Shown: positions 1 through 5,330 of the stretch, piece after piece
How positions within the stretch are numbered: the first letter of the stretch is position 1
Layout: every line of letters starts with the position of its first letter
Assembly (NCBI GenBank): GCA_937871605.1
Contig: CALMRM010000221.1
Location: forward strand, 1,257 to 6,717
Direction: 5' to 3'
DNA: 5,461 nt
Origin: an uncultured Terriglobus sp.
Lineage (GTDB): Bacteria > Acidobacteriota > Terriglobia > Terriglobales > Acidobacteriaceae
The notes under the pieces: generated by a model
Database searches by the model: none
The model's input: only the letters and a program-made list of their open reading frames with translations
What the model was told of the DNA's origin: nothing
Made by a program: the position numbers and the translations under genes

Positions 1-146
1 TTCTTCCGGTGCTAACCCGCGTCGTCTGTGGAGCCAACATCGCGCCTTGCTGTAGGCCGTATAGCCTCGCACAAACATGCTGTATTCAAGCTGGATGTCG
101 ATATACTTCCGCCATCCACAAATCCCTCCCCGCTGCTCGGAGAATT
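1..146 (+). promoter_or_regulatory. upstream region of first gene, with -10-like box
   Basis: This is the leader of the gene starting at 147. The reading frame stays open back to a GTG at position 9, but the extra residues are Cys-rich and low in coding character, so I treat the stretch as non-coding. A TATACT hexamer at 102-107 is one mismatch from TATAAT and lies about 40 bp before the start. No convincing -35 box sits at 16-18 bp from it, so the promoter call is weak. A GGAG ribosome site lies at 139-142. Confidence 0.25.
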
Positions 147-959
147 ATGGGCATGATGATGCCACTGCCTCAGAGGGACTTCGAAATCGACTCCGACTCC
201 AGAGCGAGCGCTGAAAAGTATGCGCGATCCGCTGAAGAGTTGTTACTGGAATCGTCCTACGACGATCCAGACTTCACGCGACAAGCATTCCTTAGAACGA
301 TTTCTGCGCAAGCGGAAGCCAAACATCTTGACGACTTCAATGAGACTCTTCAAACGGCAGCGGAAGATTTTGCTGCGTTCCGTCTCAATGAACGCTTTCC
401 AGTGATAAAGACCGAGGAAGGCTTCGTGCCCCTGTCTATGAAGTCTCTGCTTGACGACCTGAGTGTCACAAAACGAAGGAGTCAAGCCCTCCGAGATCGT
501 CAGTTCCTGGATGGCGCCGTTGAACGTTGGGCTGACCAGAGCGATGGTCGATTCATCGGTACCTTCGGCCAAGTGATGGAAAGTTTCCGTTCGAATCTCG
601 CCGGATTTTTGAGCTATCGCTTTGCTGGCTTGCGCTTCTGGAGCAATCGCATTTCGAACACGATAGTTGATCCAGACGAGAACGGAACAACAGACATTGA
701 CGGACCTGTTGGGTCGACCGACGGACGAGGACTGTTTCACGTTACGGTCACATGCAAGGCCACTGCTTACCGAATCCTTGTCAGTCCGGCCTACTTCATC
801 GATTGGGTCTATTTTGGCTCTCCGTCTACGCCTGTTTCGAAGTGGTTGCTGCCCGGTCGTTACGTGTTCGGCACAGATTCAATCGACGGCTCGGTAACGA
901 ATGATCCATTAATTTTTCGCATTCCTGACGACTACACAGTCCCGTTACAGAGGTTCTAA
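147..959 (+). CDS. uncharacterised two-part soluble protein, 270 aa
   Basis: I do not recognise this gene. The start is ATG 147, with GGAG at 139-142 only 4 nt upstream; ATG 153 or 156 would space better, so the N-terminus is uncertain by 2-3 residues. There is no signal peptide or membrane span. Residues about 18-165 are rich in Glu, Ala, Arg and Leu and look helical. A polar linker follows (about 172-195, with DPDENGTTDIDG, Asp/Gly rich). Residues about 196-262 are beta-rich, with alternating hydrophobics and aromatics, a V-Y-F-G turn (221-224) and a P-G-R-Y-V-F-G motif (236-242), suggesting a small beta-sandwich domain. The stop codon overlaps the next start by one base (TAATG), so it is almost certainly co-translated with the membrane protein that follows and may be its cytosolic partner. 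A gene is very likely; the function is unknown. Confidence 0.8.
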   Translation: MGMMMPLPQRDFEIDSDSRASAEKYARSAEELLLESSYDDPDFTRQAFLRTISAQAEAKHLDDFNETLQTAAEDFAAFRLNERFPVIKTEEGFVPLSMKSLLDDLSVTKRRSQALRDRQFLDGAVERWADQSDGRFIGTFGQVMESFRSNLAGFLSYRFAGLRFWSNRISNTIVDPDENGTTDIDGPVGSTDGRGLFHVTVTCKATAYRILVSPAYFIDWVYFGSPSTPVSKWLLPGRYVFGTDSIDGSVTNDPLIFRIPDDYTVPLQRF

Positions 960-1600
960 TGCCTGTTGATCCGTCGAAGTTCGGACCTTTCGCGCCTATG
1001 GTCGGATACAGCGGAGCTGTTATGGCTTCGGGCGGGGCGCTGTTCGTGCTCTGGGCAGGACGAATGAAAACATGGCGTCCACCAAGCGAAGCGCTCCCTG
1101 GAGCCGCAGGAAATCTGGTTCTGTTGCTCTGCGGCATCTTCATGGTCGTTGAGTACTACTTCGCCGAACCCTCGCACGTGAAGTCGCTTGTCGCGGCAAC
1201 GGGCCTAACTGCGTTGTGTGCAGTCATCTTCTTCCTTCGATATAGCAGCTTGATCAGCACCTGGGGTTATACCAAGCCCTTGCCAGACAGGCACGGAGGT
1301 GTTCAAGAAACGGTTGTTCTCGGGGGGCGCTTTTTAAGGCCTGATGTCCAGCAGAAGCTACGTGATGGAGTTGACGAGCAAGCGCTATTGGAGGGAGCTG
1401 CGTACAACGTCAATCTTTTATGGGACAGAGCAAACCTGCAATGGGTCAGAACTCGCGTTCTCTTTTTCTTCATCTCCACTATGGTCTTAGGGACCTCAGC
1501 TCTGACGCTCGCTGGTTTCACAACGCAAGTCATCCTTACAAATCGCTCGGCATCGAGCGTAATCCACGCAAACGAGGCGCCTGGCCTCAGCAAGCAGTGA
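959..1600 (+). CDS. uncharacterised four-helix membrane protein, 213 aa
   Basis: This is an integral inner-membrane protein of unknown family. Start ATG 959 shares its A with the TAA stop of the upstream gene, and GAGG at 950-953 lies 5 nt before it, a good ribosome site. Predicted spans by hydrophobicity are residues about 12-33, 49-68, 75-97 and 166-190. Between spans 3 and 4 is a soluble segment of about 70 residues containing GGVQETVVLGGRFL, then a helical stretch with acidic and basic residues and a conspicuous AAYNVNLLWDRANLQW segment just before the last span. The positive-inside rule (RMK after span 1, R94 after span 3) is not decisive for topology. The single-base overlap argues that it works with the preceding soluble protein. 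Paired soluble and multi-span proteins are common in sensor/effector modules, but no effector motif is recognised here. Real gene, function unknown. Confidence 0.82.
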   Translation: MPVDPSKFGPFAPMVGYSGAVMASGGALFVLWAGRMKTWRPPSEALPGAAGNLVLLLCGIFMVVEYYFAEPSHVKSLVAATGLTALCAVIFFLRYSSLISTWGYTKPLPDRHGGVQETVVLGGRFLRPDVQQKLRDGVDEQALLEGAAYNVNLLWDRANLQWVRTRVLFFFISTMVLGTSALTLAGFTTQVILTNRSASSVIHANEAPGLSKQ

Positions 1601-1620
1601 TTCGGGATTCGCAACTCCTG

Positions 1621-1643
1621 GTGGCGGAGGTAATTTCCGCCAC
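1621..1643 (+). terminator. hairpin after the membrane-protein gene
   Basis: A perfect 8-bp GC-rich stem, GTGGCGGA (1621-1628) with TCCGCCAC (1636-1643) and a 7-nt loop, begins 20 bp after the stop at 1600. It is well placed to end the first two-gene unit or to protect its mRNA 3' end. No T-tract follows, so it is not a textbook intrinsic terminator. Confidence 0.4.
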
Positions 1644-1695
1644 GCCAACGCATCGATTCGGTGCTTCCTATTGAACTGGTGCAAGACTGAAGCGC

Positions 1696-1723
1696 TTGCG
1701 AAAAGCAGCGACATATGTAGAAA
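1696..1723 (+). promoter_or_regulatory. weak promoter-like site before lipoprotein gene
   Basis: TTGCGA (1696-1701) and TAGAAA (1718-1723), 16 bp apart, each match 4 of 6 sigma-70 consensus positions. They lie about 60 bp before the GTG start at 1784, in the 183-bp gap after the hairpin. The same stretch has a GAAAAGC direct repeat (1700-1706 and 1720-1726) and the 8-bp palindrome ACATATGT (1711-1718), which could be an operator. Chance matches are possible. Confidence 0.22.
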
Positions 1724-1783
1724 AGCGTCGCCGAAGCTCGATGTGAGGCTGCACACTAGATCTGCTCACGGAGTAAAGGACCA

Positions 1784-2389
1784 GTGATAAACCAGCAGAT
1801 TCGTTTCAGATCACACATAGCTGCGTCTTTGTTCTTCCTGACGATGACGGGTTGTGCCACGCCGCGAGCCATCAGGAATCTGTCTCAAGCCCAGCTGGCT
1901 GCCCAGAAGAGCTACGCCCAAAGTTTGCGTGACTACTTCAAAGTGATCGAGGCGTTCGCAGATGCGCAGATACAGGTCGCCAACTCGCAAATCGATGCGG
2001 CCGCTTTGAAGATCGATACCACTGAGAAGCAGATCGCGCGTCAAAGCATCGCCTCCGCTACAACCGACAGCGATCGGCAAAAGGCACTAGACCAACTTGT
2101 CACCGCCACCAAAAACAATCACGACACCACCGCTGCAACCAAAACCGGGCTTGCCGATCTTGTTCTAAAGCTCAAAGCCAAGGATGCGGAGATGCTTAAG
2201 GCCTATGCGACCATCGTCGACGCTCAGGAGAAGCTGGACACCTACATCCAAATGAAGAAGGCGGATGAGGCGGCGCTCGACGCTCTCACCCAAGCCGTTG
2301 GAATTAATCAGCAGAAGTTGGAACAGGATGTCTCCGAGATTGGAGACATCGTTGGCCAGATCAGCAAGAAAGCTCCCGCAGCGAGGTGA
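1784..2389 (+). CDS. coiled-coil lipoprotein, 201 aa
   Basis: A predicted membrane-anchored lipoprotein exported by Sec and processed by signal peptidase II. Residues 1-23 form a signal peptide: basic n-region with R7 and R9, hydrophobic AASLFFL core, then M-T-G-C with the lipid cysteine at 24. Met at -3 is not the favoured Leu. The rest (about 28-195) is almost all helix-forming, with heptad-like runs rich in Ala, Gln, Lys and Asp and only one Pro/Gly-poor break around 90-120, so an extended periplasmic coiled coil is expected. The start is GTG 1784; the AGGA at 1777-1780 is close (3 nt) and GGAG at 1770-1773 is far (10 nt), so initiation may be inefficient. The gene ends just before the next start, which suggests an operon with the small helical protein. 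The family is not recognised; a structural or envelope-spanning role is inference only. Confidence 0.8.
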   Translation: MINQQIRFRSHIAASLFFLTMTGCATPRAIRNLSQAQLAAQKSYAQSLRDYFKVIEAFADAQIQVANSQIDAAALKIDTTEKQIARQSIASATTDSDRQKALDQLVTATKNNHDTTAATKTGLADLVLKLKAKDAEMLKAYATIVDAQEKLDTYIQMKKADEAALDALTQAVGINQQKLEQDVSEIGDIVGQISKKAPAAR

Positions 2390-2391
2390 CC

Positions 2392-2703
2392 ATGACGATC
2401 CAGGAACTCAGCGACAAGCTGTCCTCACTCCAGAACGCCATAGAAGATTCTTCTGACCCGAATTCCCCGAGCTCCCTGGCGTTGCGCATTCTCAGCCTGA
2501 AGCTCCAACAGCAACTGATTGCGGCGGCATTTGATCCTCTGAAGAGCCTCGACAGCGTTTCGGTCGCGAACGTCACAGAGCTGGAGAAGCTCATCCCAGA
2601 GGCTCAGGCAGCCATTGAGCAAGGAAAGTCACAGGTGGATCTCGTAAACAAGATCACCGCTACGGCCACCATCGCTCTTCGGGCTGCGGGTCTTCCCGTG
2701 TAG
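2392..2703 (+). CDS. small helical cytosolic protein, 103 aa
   Basis: This is a hypothetical protein of a family I do not recognise. I chose ATG 2392 because GAGG at 2383-2386 sits 5 nt upstream; a GTG at 2386 overlapping the previous stop is also in frame but has no ribosome site. With ATG 2392 the gap from the lipoprotein stop is 2 bp, so the two genes are surely co-transcribed. There is no signal peptide. The protein looks like helices separated by a Ser/Pro linker (SSDPNSPSS, residues 20-28): helix about 2-18, helix 29-46, helix 60-78, and a C-terminal amphipathic helix 81-99 (VDLVNKITATATIALRAAG). The Leu/Ala spacing suggests self-association or binding to another helical protein. The neighbouring lipoprotein is on the other side of the membrane, so any direct contact would need an intermediary. 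Real gene likely, role unknown. Confidence 0.75.
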   Translation: MTIQELSDKLSSLQNAIEDSSDPNSPSSLALRILSLKLQQQLIAAAFDPLKSLDSVSVANVTELEKLIPEAQAAIEQGKSQVDLVNKITATATIALRAAGLPV

Positions 2704-2729
2704 ACAACCGCTAGAGCTGGTGAACCCAT

Positions 2730-2775
2730 CGTTGCATGTACCCTCGCTGCCACAGCTTCACACGCAACGTTTTTT
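2730..2775 (+). terminator. hairpin with T6 tract before glycosylase-like gene
   Basis: CGTTGC (2730-2735) pairs with GCAACG (2764-2769), followed directly by six T (2770-2775). Past one A/C mismatch the stem continues with TGT (2737-2739) and ACA (2760-2762), and a GCTG/CAGC stem (2746-2749 with 2753-2756) caps it. It lies 26 bp after the stop at 2703, fitting an intrinsic terminator for the lipoprotein unit. It ends on the ribosome site of the next gene, so it could also act as an attenuator for that gene. Confidence 0.5.
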
Positions 2776-2788
2776 GAGGAGAGAGTCG

Positions 2789-3481
2789 ATGAGCAGCGCG
2801 TACTTCGAACCGTGGGTCGGACCTGCCTTCTCCGAAACCAACACCCTGATCCTGAGCGAGAGCACGTATGACTGGGTGGGCGACGATGGGCAAGCCTATA
2901 CACCGCAGCCCAGCCATCCGGAAGACTCGATCGCTTGGAACATCGAGCACTTTGGAAAGAACAGCTACTTCACGGCGATGAACCGGGTGCTCTCGGGCGA
3001 GTCCAACCCGTCTGCAGAAACGATGCGGGCCTGCTGGGATCGACACGCTTACACCATCTTTGTGCAGCAGACGGTAGGGGTCGGTGCCGGGGTGCGTCCA
3101 AACGATGAACAATGGCAAGAAGCTGGACCGCACTTCCTTGAGCTCCTGGCACAGCTCCGGCCGCGGAAGGTCATCGTCACCGGCAAAGACATGTGGAACT
3201 GCATGCCGGAGTGCTCTGTCCGGCTTCTCGACGATCTCCAGGCCTATTCCCTTCCCGACGGCCAGCTGGTGTGGTGCTTGGCCCTTCCCCACCCTGCAAA
3301 CCGCACCGAGGGCTTTGCCTGGCAGAAGATCTCGGAGAGCGTACGGGTGTTTGAGGCCACGGAATTCCCGCCTCGCGTGAACAGTTTGCTCAAGGGAAAG
3401 CTAGAAGCGGAATCACAGCCCTATACCGATGTCGCTCCCTGGGTCCTAGAGGGCTTGGAGAAACATCGCTCAAGTACATAA
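2789..3481 (+). CDS. uracil-DNA glycosylase superfamily-like protein, 230 aa
   Basis: A probable DNA-base glycosylase-fold protein of the cytoplasm. ATG 2789 is chosen over a GTG at 2720 because GAGGAGAG (2776-2783) lies 5 nt before it, while the upstream codons run through the terminator hairpin. The order of motifs follows the uracil-DNA glycosylase superfamily: a first strand with a polar loop, TLILSESTYDW (19-29), where GEAPG-type motif I lies in other members; a central segment ending in RPND (103-106), where families 4/5 have a conserved CRPP-like loop; a strand LRPRKVIVTGKDMW (123-136), matching the 'P..IV.LG..A' strand; and PHPAN (167-171), where the HPS motif III lies. The first motif is unusual, so substrate and even activity are uncertain. 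The family plan is known; the assignment here is inference from motif order. Some UDG-fold glycosylases act in phage defence, which would suit plasmid cargo, but that is speculative. Confidence 0.55.
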   Translation: MSSAYFEPWVGPAFSETNTLILSESTYDWVGDDGQAYTPQPSHPEDSIAWNIEHFGKNSYFTAMNRVLSGESNPSAETMRACWDRHAYTIFVQQTVGVGAGVRPNDEQWQEAGPHFLELLAQLRPRKVIVTGKDMWNCMPECSVRLLDDLQAYSLPDGQLVWCLALPHPANRTEGFAWQKISESVRVFEATEFPPRVNSLLKGKLEAESQPYTDVAPWVLEGLEKHRSST

Positions 3482-3521
3482 GCAGTTCACTACGTCTGTG
3501 CAGCGTTGCGTTCTCGCTGAA

Positions 3522-3673
3522 TCATCCCGTACACGCTTCTTGCGTGGTCTCACCTGCCCGAAGGTTCTCCTGGATTTCTTTGGCGATCCTTTCTTGCTGC
3601 TCGACGTGAGCTGGCTCCAGCTCTCCCTCTCGTTCTTCGCTGAACTCGTCCCAAGGTTCCCTGGATGGCCTGC
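3522..3673 (-). other. open charged frame, possible displaced C-terminus
   Basis: Immediately after the TAA that ends the 70-residue gene (3674-3676), the -1 frame stays open to a TGA at 3522 and encodes about 50 residues of plausible protein: DEFSEEREGELEP followed by EQQERIAKEIQENL, a charged helical tail with mainly GC-ending codons. No ATG or GTG start with a ribosome site is available in this frame, so it is unlikely to be a separate gene. It could be the original C-terminus of the 70-residue protein separated by one indel (natural mutation or sequencing error). No slippery heptamer is visible to suggest programmed frameshifting. Alternatively it is chance. Confidence 0.35.
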
Positions 3674-3886
3674 TTACTCTGATCGCATTGGAGCGACGGC
3701 AAGATCGAGCGTCATGAGGAAGTGTTCCCTTCTCCAGTCCTGCACCATACCGTTGCCCTGGAAGCTCCAGAGCGTCGCACTGATCTCTCCACGCTCTAGA
3801 TGCTCCGCGAGCAGGCGCAACGCACCGGGCAGATCGCGACGGCACATCTGCTCCAAAGCGGAAGGATCGAACACCTCATTCGCCAT
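3674..3886 (-). CDS. small uncharacterised protein, 70 aa
   Basis: I do not recognise this gene. Start ATG 3886 has a very good ribosome site (GAGGTGA, GAGG 6 nt upstream) and overlaps the end of the 107-residue gene by 11 bp (ATGGCGAATGA), so translation is coupled. The predicted protein is acidic to neutral and helical in its first half (MANEVFDPSALEQMC, then RRDLPGALRLLAEHLERGE), then likely beta strands (ISATLWSFQGNGMV, HFLMTLDLAVAP), with no signal or membrane segment. It reads like a small partner protein, possibly the second component of a two-gene unit with the upstream gene. It stops abruptly just after a strand-like segment, and the next frame continues with coding character, so it may be a truncated version of a protein of about 120 residues. 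Confidence 0.6.
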   Translation of the reverse strand: MANEVFDPSALEQMCRRDLPGALRLLAEHLERGEISATLWSFQGNGMVQDWRREHFLMTLDLAVAPMRSE

Positions 3887-4199
3887 CGCTCACCTCGCTT
3901 GTTTGCCCTGACGGCTGCTCTTCCTGCCAGAGTTTTGGCTGCCTGACCGCAACGCCTTCCCGGTCCAGCTCCGACAACCTTGCTTCCCACTTCTCAACGA
4001 TCTGCTGCGCCTGGCGGCTACGCTTCCGTGCGCGGGCGAGCATTCGTTCGACGTGCGCTCGATAGCGGACGGGATGGTCGGACAGAGGTGGCATGTGGAG
4101 CAGCGACGATGCTTGAAGTGTATGGGCACTCACCGTCGCCGTCGTGCCTGTGGGTTGTGGGACGCGCTCCTTGCGTTCCAAGCGCAGCGGCAAATCCAT
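3876..4199 (-). CDS. charged helical protein, 107 aa
   Basis: A hypothetical protein with no recognised family. ATG 4199 is the first start after an in-frame TAG nine bases upstream; the ribosome site there is weak (AGAG 4 nt away), so a later start such as Met36 is possible. The N-terminal third is low complexity and Thr/Ala/Ser-rich. The clear part is residues about 45-82 (RYRAHVERMLARARKRSRQ, then IVEKWEARLSELDREG), a strongly basic-then-acidic helix that could bind nucleic acid or form a coiled coil. The last 20 residues are Gln/Glu/Ser-rich and disordered-looking. Codon third positions are mostly G or C, and the coupled overlap with the well-signalled next gene supports it being real. 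It could be transcribed from the origin-proximal gene through the inverted repeat or from its own promoter in the gap. The overlapping 80-residue frame on the same strand is considered a shadow. Confidence 0.55.
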   Translation of the reverse strand: MDLPLRLERKERVPQPTGTTATVSAHTLQASSLLHMPPLSDHPVRYRAHVERMLARARKRSRQAQQIVEKWEARLSELDREGVAVRQPKLWQEEQPSGQTSEVSDGE

Positions 4200-4240
4200 C
4201 AGGCTCTATTCCGTACATGGATTGCTCGTGTGCTTTTCTC

Positions 4241-4356
4241 GAGCGCACTTCCCGGTACACAACGCTACTGCTTCAAGTCCTCCCGTTGCACCAGAGGTGG
4301 TTTCCTGAGCAGGAACAACATGCCTCAGAGCTAAATGTGTACCGGGAAGTGCGCTC
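4241..4356. repeat. perfect 21-bp inverted repeat with iteron-like core
   Basis: Arms 4241-4261 and 4336-4356 are exact reverse complements, 74 bp apart. Reading inward to outward, each arm contains TGTACCGGGA followed by AGTGCGCTC. The first part is the same as the left part of the origin iterons; the second part differs. AAATGTGTACCGGGA at 4333-4347 recurs exactly on the opposite strand at 5374-5360, next to the last iteron. Inside the loop is a smaller dyad, TTCCT (4302-4306) with AGGAA (4311-4315). The element fills the 180-bp gap between two leftward genes, starting 24 bp beyond the stop at 4380. It may be a Rep-binding site, a control or recombination site, or an mRNA hairpin; sharing the iteron core favours the first. 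Confidence 0.8.
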
Positions 4357-4379
4357 CCGATTCACTTTCGGACGCGTTT

Positions 4380-5054
4380 TTAACTGCTCTGTGGCACATC
4401 GCTCACCCACGCTAGCCGCAGGCTGATTCCAGCAAACTTTCGCGCAACGGAGCACCGGTTGGGCTGATCGAGCGGCATCTGCAGCACACGTGAGAATGCA
4501 GCGAAGTCGTCAAACCAGCGATGTGTTGTGCTGAACGAGTGGACGGCCATCAGTGCGTGCCGCGAACGGTAACGCTGAGCCTCATAGATTGCAGAAGCTG
4601 TTCGATGAAGAAGCTGGTAACGCAGCGGACCTGCTTGCGCCGGGTTTATGTGCAGCGTGTTGCACAAGTATTCCAAGCGTCTCTGCTTCCCTGCTGAGTC
4701 GTTCCACACGCTTACGATGTCGGCAAACGACTCCTCAGCCTTGCCTTCTATCGCAATGATGGCTAGCTCACGGCCGATCCCAGCAACCACCATGAGATCT
4801 GTTTGGCTGTTCCTTCCAGGCGTTCCCAGATCAACTTCGCGCTCAAAGAAGCCATCGACAAGCTGCGCTCCCACGTACTCAGGAGCGGTGTTCAGAAGTT
4901 CGCGAACACGTTCTGGAAAGTCTGTGCCTGCATGTGCCCAGGTCGGGGCCAATTCCTGAGCGGAAAAGCCTGGCCGCCAGTGCGCATCCTGCTTCGTAAG
5001 GTGAGGGATGATGTCCTTGGGTGTTGTGAGCGGTACATGCAAGCGACGGATCAT
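4380..5054 (-). CDS. DUF6946-like protein with nuclease-type D...ExK motif, 224 aa
   Basis: A member of a widespread bacterial family of unknown function that I recall as DUF6946; the name needs a profile check. Recognisable conserved pieces in order are W-R-P-G-x-S-A-x-E-L-A-x-x-W (26-39), N-S-Q-T-D-L (82-87), AIIAIEGKAEESF (98-110), a G-K-x-x-R-L segment (122-127), LRYQLLHRTASAIYEAQRY (144-162) and VHSFS with W-F-D-D-F-A-A-F (171-187). Asp86 followed by Glu103-x-Lys105 at the end of a hydrophobic strand resembles the catalytic core of PD-(D/E)XK nucleases; this link is my inference. The length fits a complete protein. ATG 5054 is the first Met in the frame; the ribosome site is weak (CGGA about 10 nt upstream). 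It is the gene nearest the origin and reads away from it; an inverted repeat follows its stop. Such genes also occur on chromosomes, so it is not a plasmid hallmark. Confidence 0.78.
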   Translation of the reverse strand: MIRRLHVPLTTPKDIIPHLTKQDAHWRPGFSAQELAPTWAHAGTDFPERVRELLNTAPEYVGAQLVDGFFEREVDLGTPGRNSQTDLMVVAGIGRELAIIAIEGKAEESFADIVSVWNDSAGKQRRLEYLCNTLHINPAQAGPLRYQLLHRTASAIYEAQRYRSRHALMAVHSFSTTHRWFDDFAAFSRVLQMPLDQPNRCSVARKFAGISLRLAWVSDVPQSS

Positions 5055-5173
5055 GTCGAAGAATCCGAGTCAGAGAAACTTTCAGAAACGATCAAATTCA
5101 CAATCGTTCGTTCCTTATCTCTTGCTTCTCTTGTATGAAGTGTCTTGAGAATATCTTGTTCGTTTAGAGGGAG
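5055..5173. other. AT-rich stretch beside iterons (possible unwinding region)
   Basis: Between the start of the leftward gene and the first iteron the DNA is clearly richer in A/T than the genes around it, with pyrimidine-rich runs (TTCCTTATCTCTTGCTTCTCTTG around 5110-5132). I find no gene. Its place directly beside direct iterons fits a DNA-unwinding element of an iteron plasmid origin. It must also hold the promoter of the leftward gene, although no good -35/-10 pair is visible. Confidence 0.4.
5087..5108. promoter_or_regulatory. dyad in leader of the leftward gene
   Basis: AACGAT (5087-5092) and ATCGTT (5103-5108) form a perfect 6-bp dyad with a 10-nt A/T-rich spacer, 33 bp upstream of the ATG at 5054 on the leftward strand. 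It could be an operator or a leader hairpin. A dyad of this length may occur by chance. Confidence 0.25.
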
Positions 5174-5265
5174 TACCGGGAGCTTCGAATCCGCATACCG
5201 GGAGCTACGAGGAAAGGAATTTTCCGTACCGGGAGCTACGAGGAGACGTACCGGGAGCTACGAGG
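5174..5265 (+). repeat. four direct 17-bp iterons
   Basis: Copies at 5174-5190, 5196-5212, 5227-5243 and 5249-5265. The last three are identical, TACCGGGAGCTACGAGG; the first is a variant ending GCTTCGAAT. Start-to-start distances are 22, 31 and 22 bp, i.e. about two, three and two helical turns, so bound proteins would face the same side of the DNA. This is the hallmark of initiator-protein binding at iteron plasmid origins. CRISPR is excluded by the short repeat and by spacers of only 5-14 bp. Confidence 0.88.
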
Positions 5266-5280
5266 AAAGTCGCCGGATGC

Positions 5281-5289
5281 TGTGGAAGA
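5281..5289 (-). promoter_or_regulatory. DnaA-box-like site
   Basis: TGTGGAAGA matches 8 of 9 positions of the relaxed reverse DnaA consensus (TGTGNAWAA). It lies in the 65-bp space between the direct and inverted iterons, where iteron origins often carry a DnaA box. One mismatch and a single copy make it tentative. Confidence 0.35.
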
Positions 5290-5330
5290 TGTGGGAACTT
5301 CAGTAAAGCAGCTATAAGCTATTTTGCGAG

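Noticed and set aside
9..146. N-terminal extension of the first gene from a GTG at 9
   Set aside because: The added 46 residues are Cys-rich and poor in coding character, and no ribosome site precedes position 9; the GGAG at 139-142 supports starts at 147-159.
2386..2391. GTG start at 2386 overlapping the lipoprotein stop
   Set aside because: No ribosome site upstream; GAGG at 2383-2386 is correctly spaced for ATG 2392.
2720..2788. N-terminal extension of the glycosylase-like gene from GTG 2720
   Set aside because: It would translate through the terminator hairpin and T6 tract, and a much better ribosome site sits before ATG 2789.
3501..3519. CAGCG/CGCTG hairpin between the convergent genes as a terminator
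   Set aside because: Only a 5-bp stem with a 9-nt loop and no T-tract on either strand.
3498..3911. Rightward 137-residue open frame
   Set aside because: It lies opposite the 70-residue gene and its tail, is rich in Ser, Arg and Cys, and has no ribosome site; it looks like an antisense shadow.
4018..4260. Leftward 80-residue frame starting inside the inverted repeat
   Set aside because: GTG start within the repeat arm, no ribosome site at proper distance, and it overlaps the better supported 107-residue gene. Its YREVRSR start appears on both strands only because of the inverted repeat.
4265..4321. 18-residue leftward ORF inside the loop of the inverted repeat
   Set aside because: Too short to support and its GAGG is only one base from the ATG; could still be a leader peptide but nothing proves it.
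4241..4356. Small insertion element or MITE bounded by the 21-bp inverted repeats
   Set aside because: No flanking target duplication is visible and the arms share the iteron core, which favours a protein-binding site over transposon ends.
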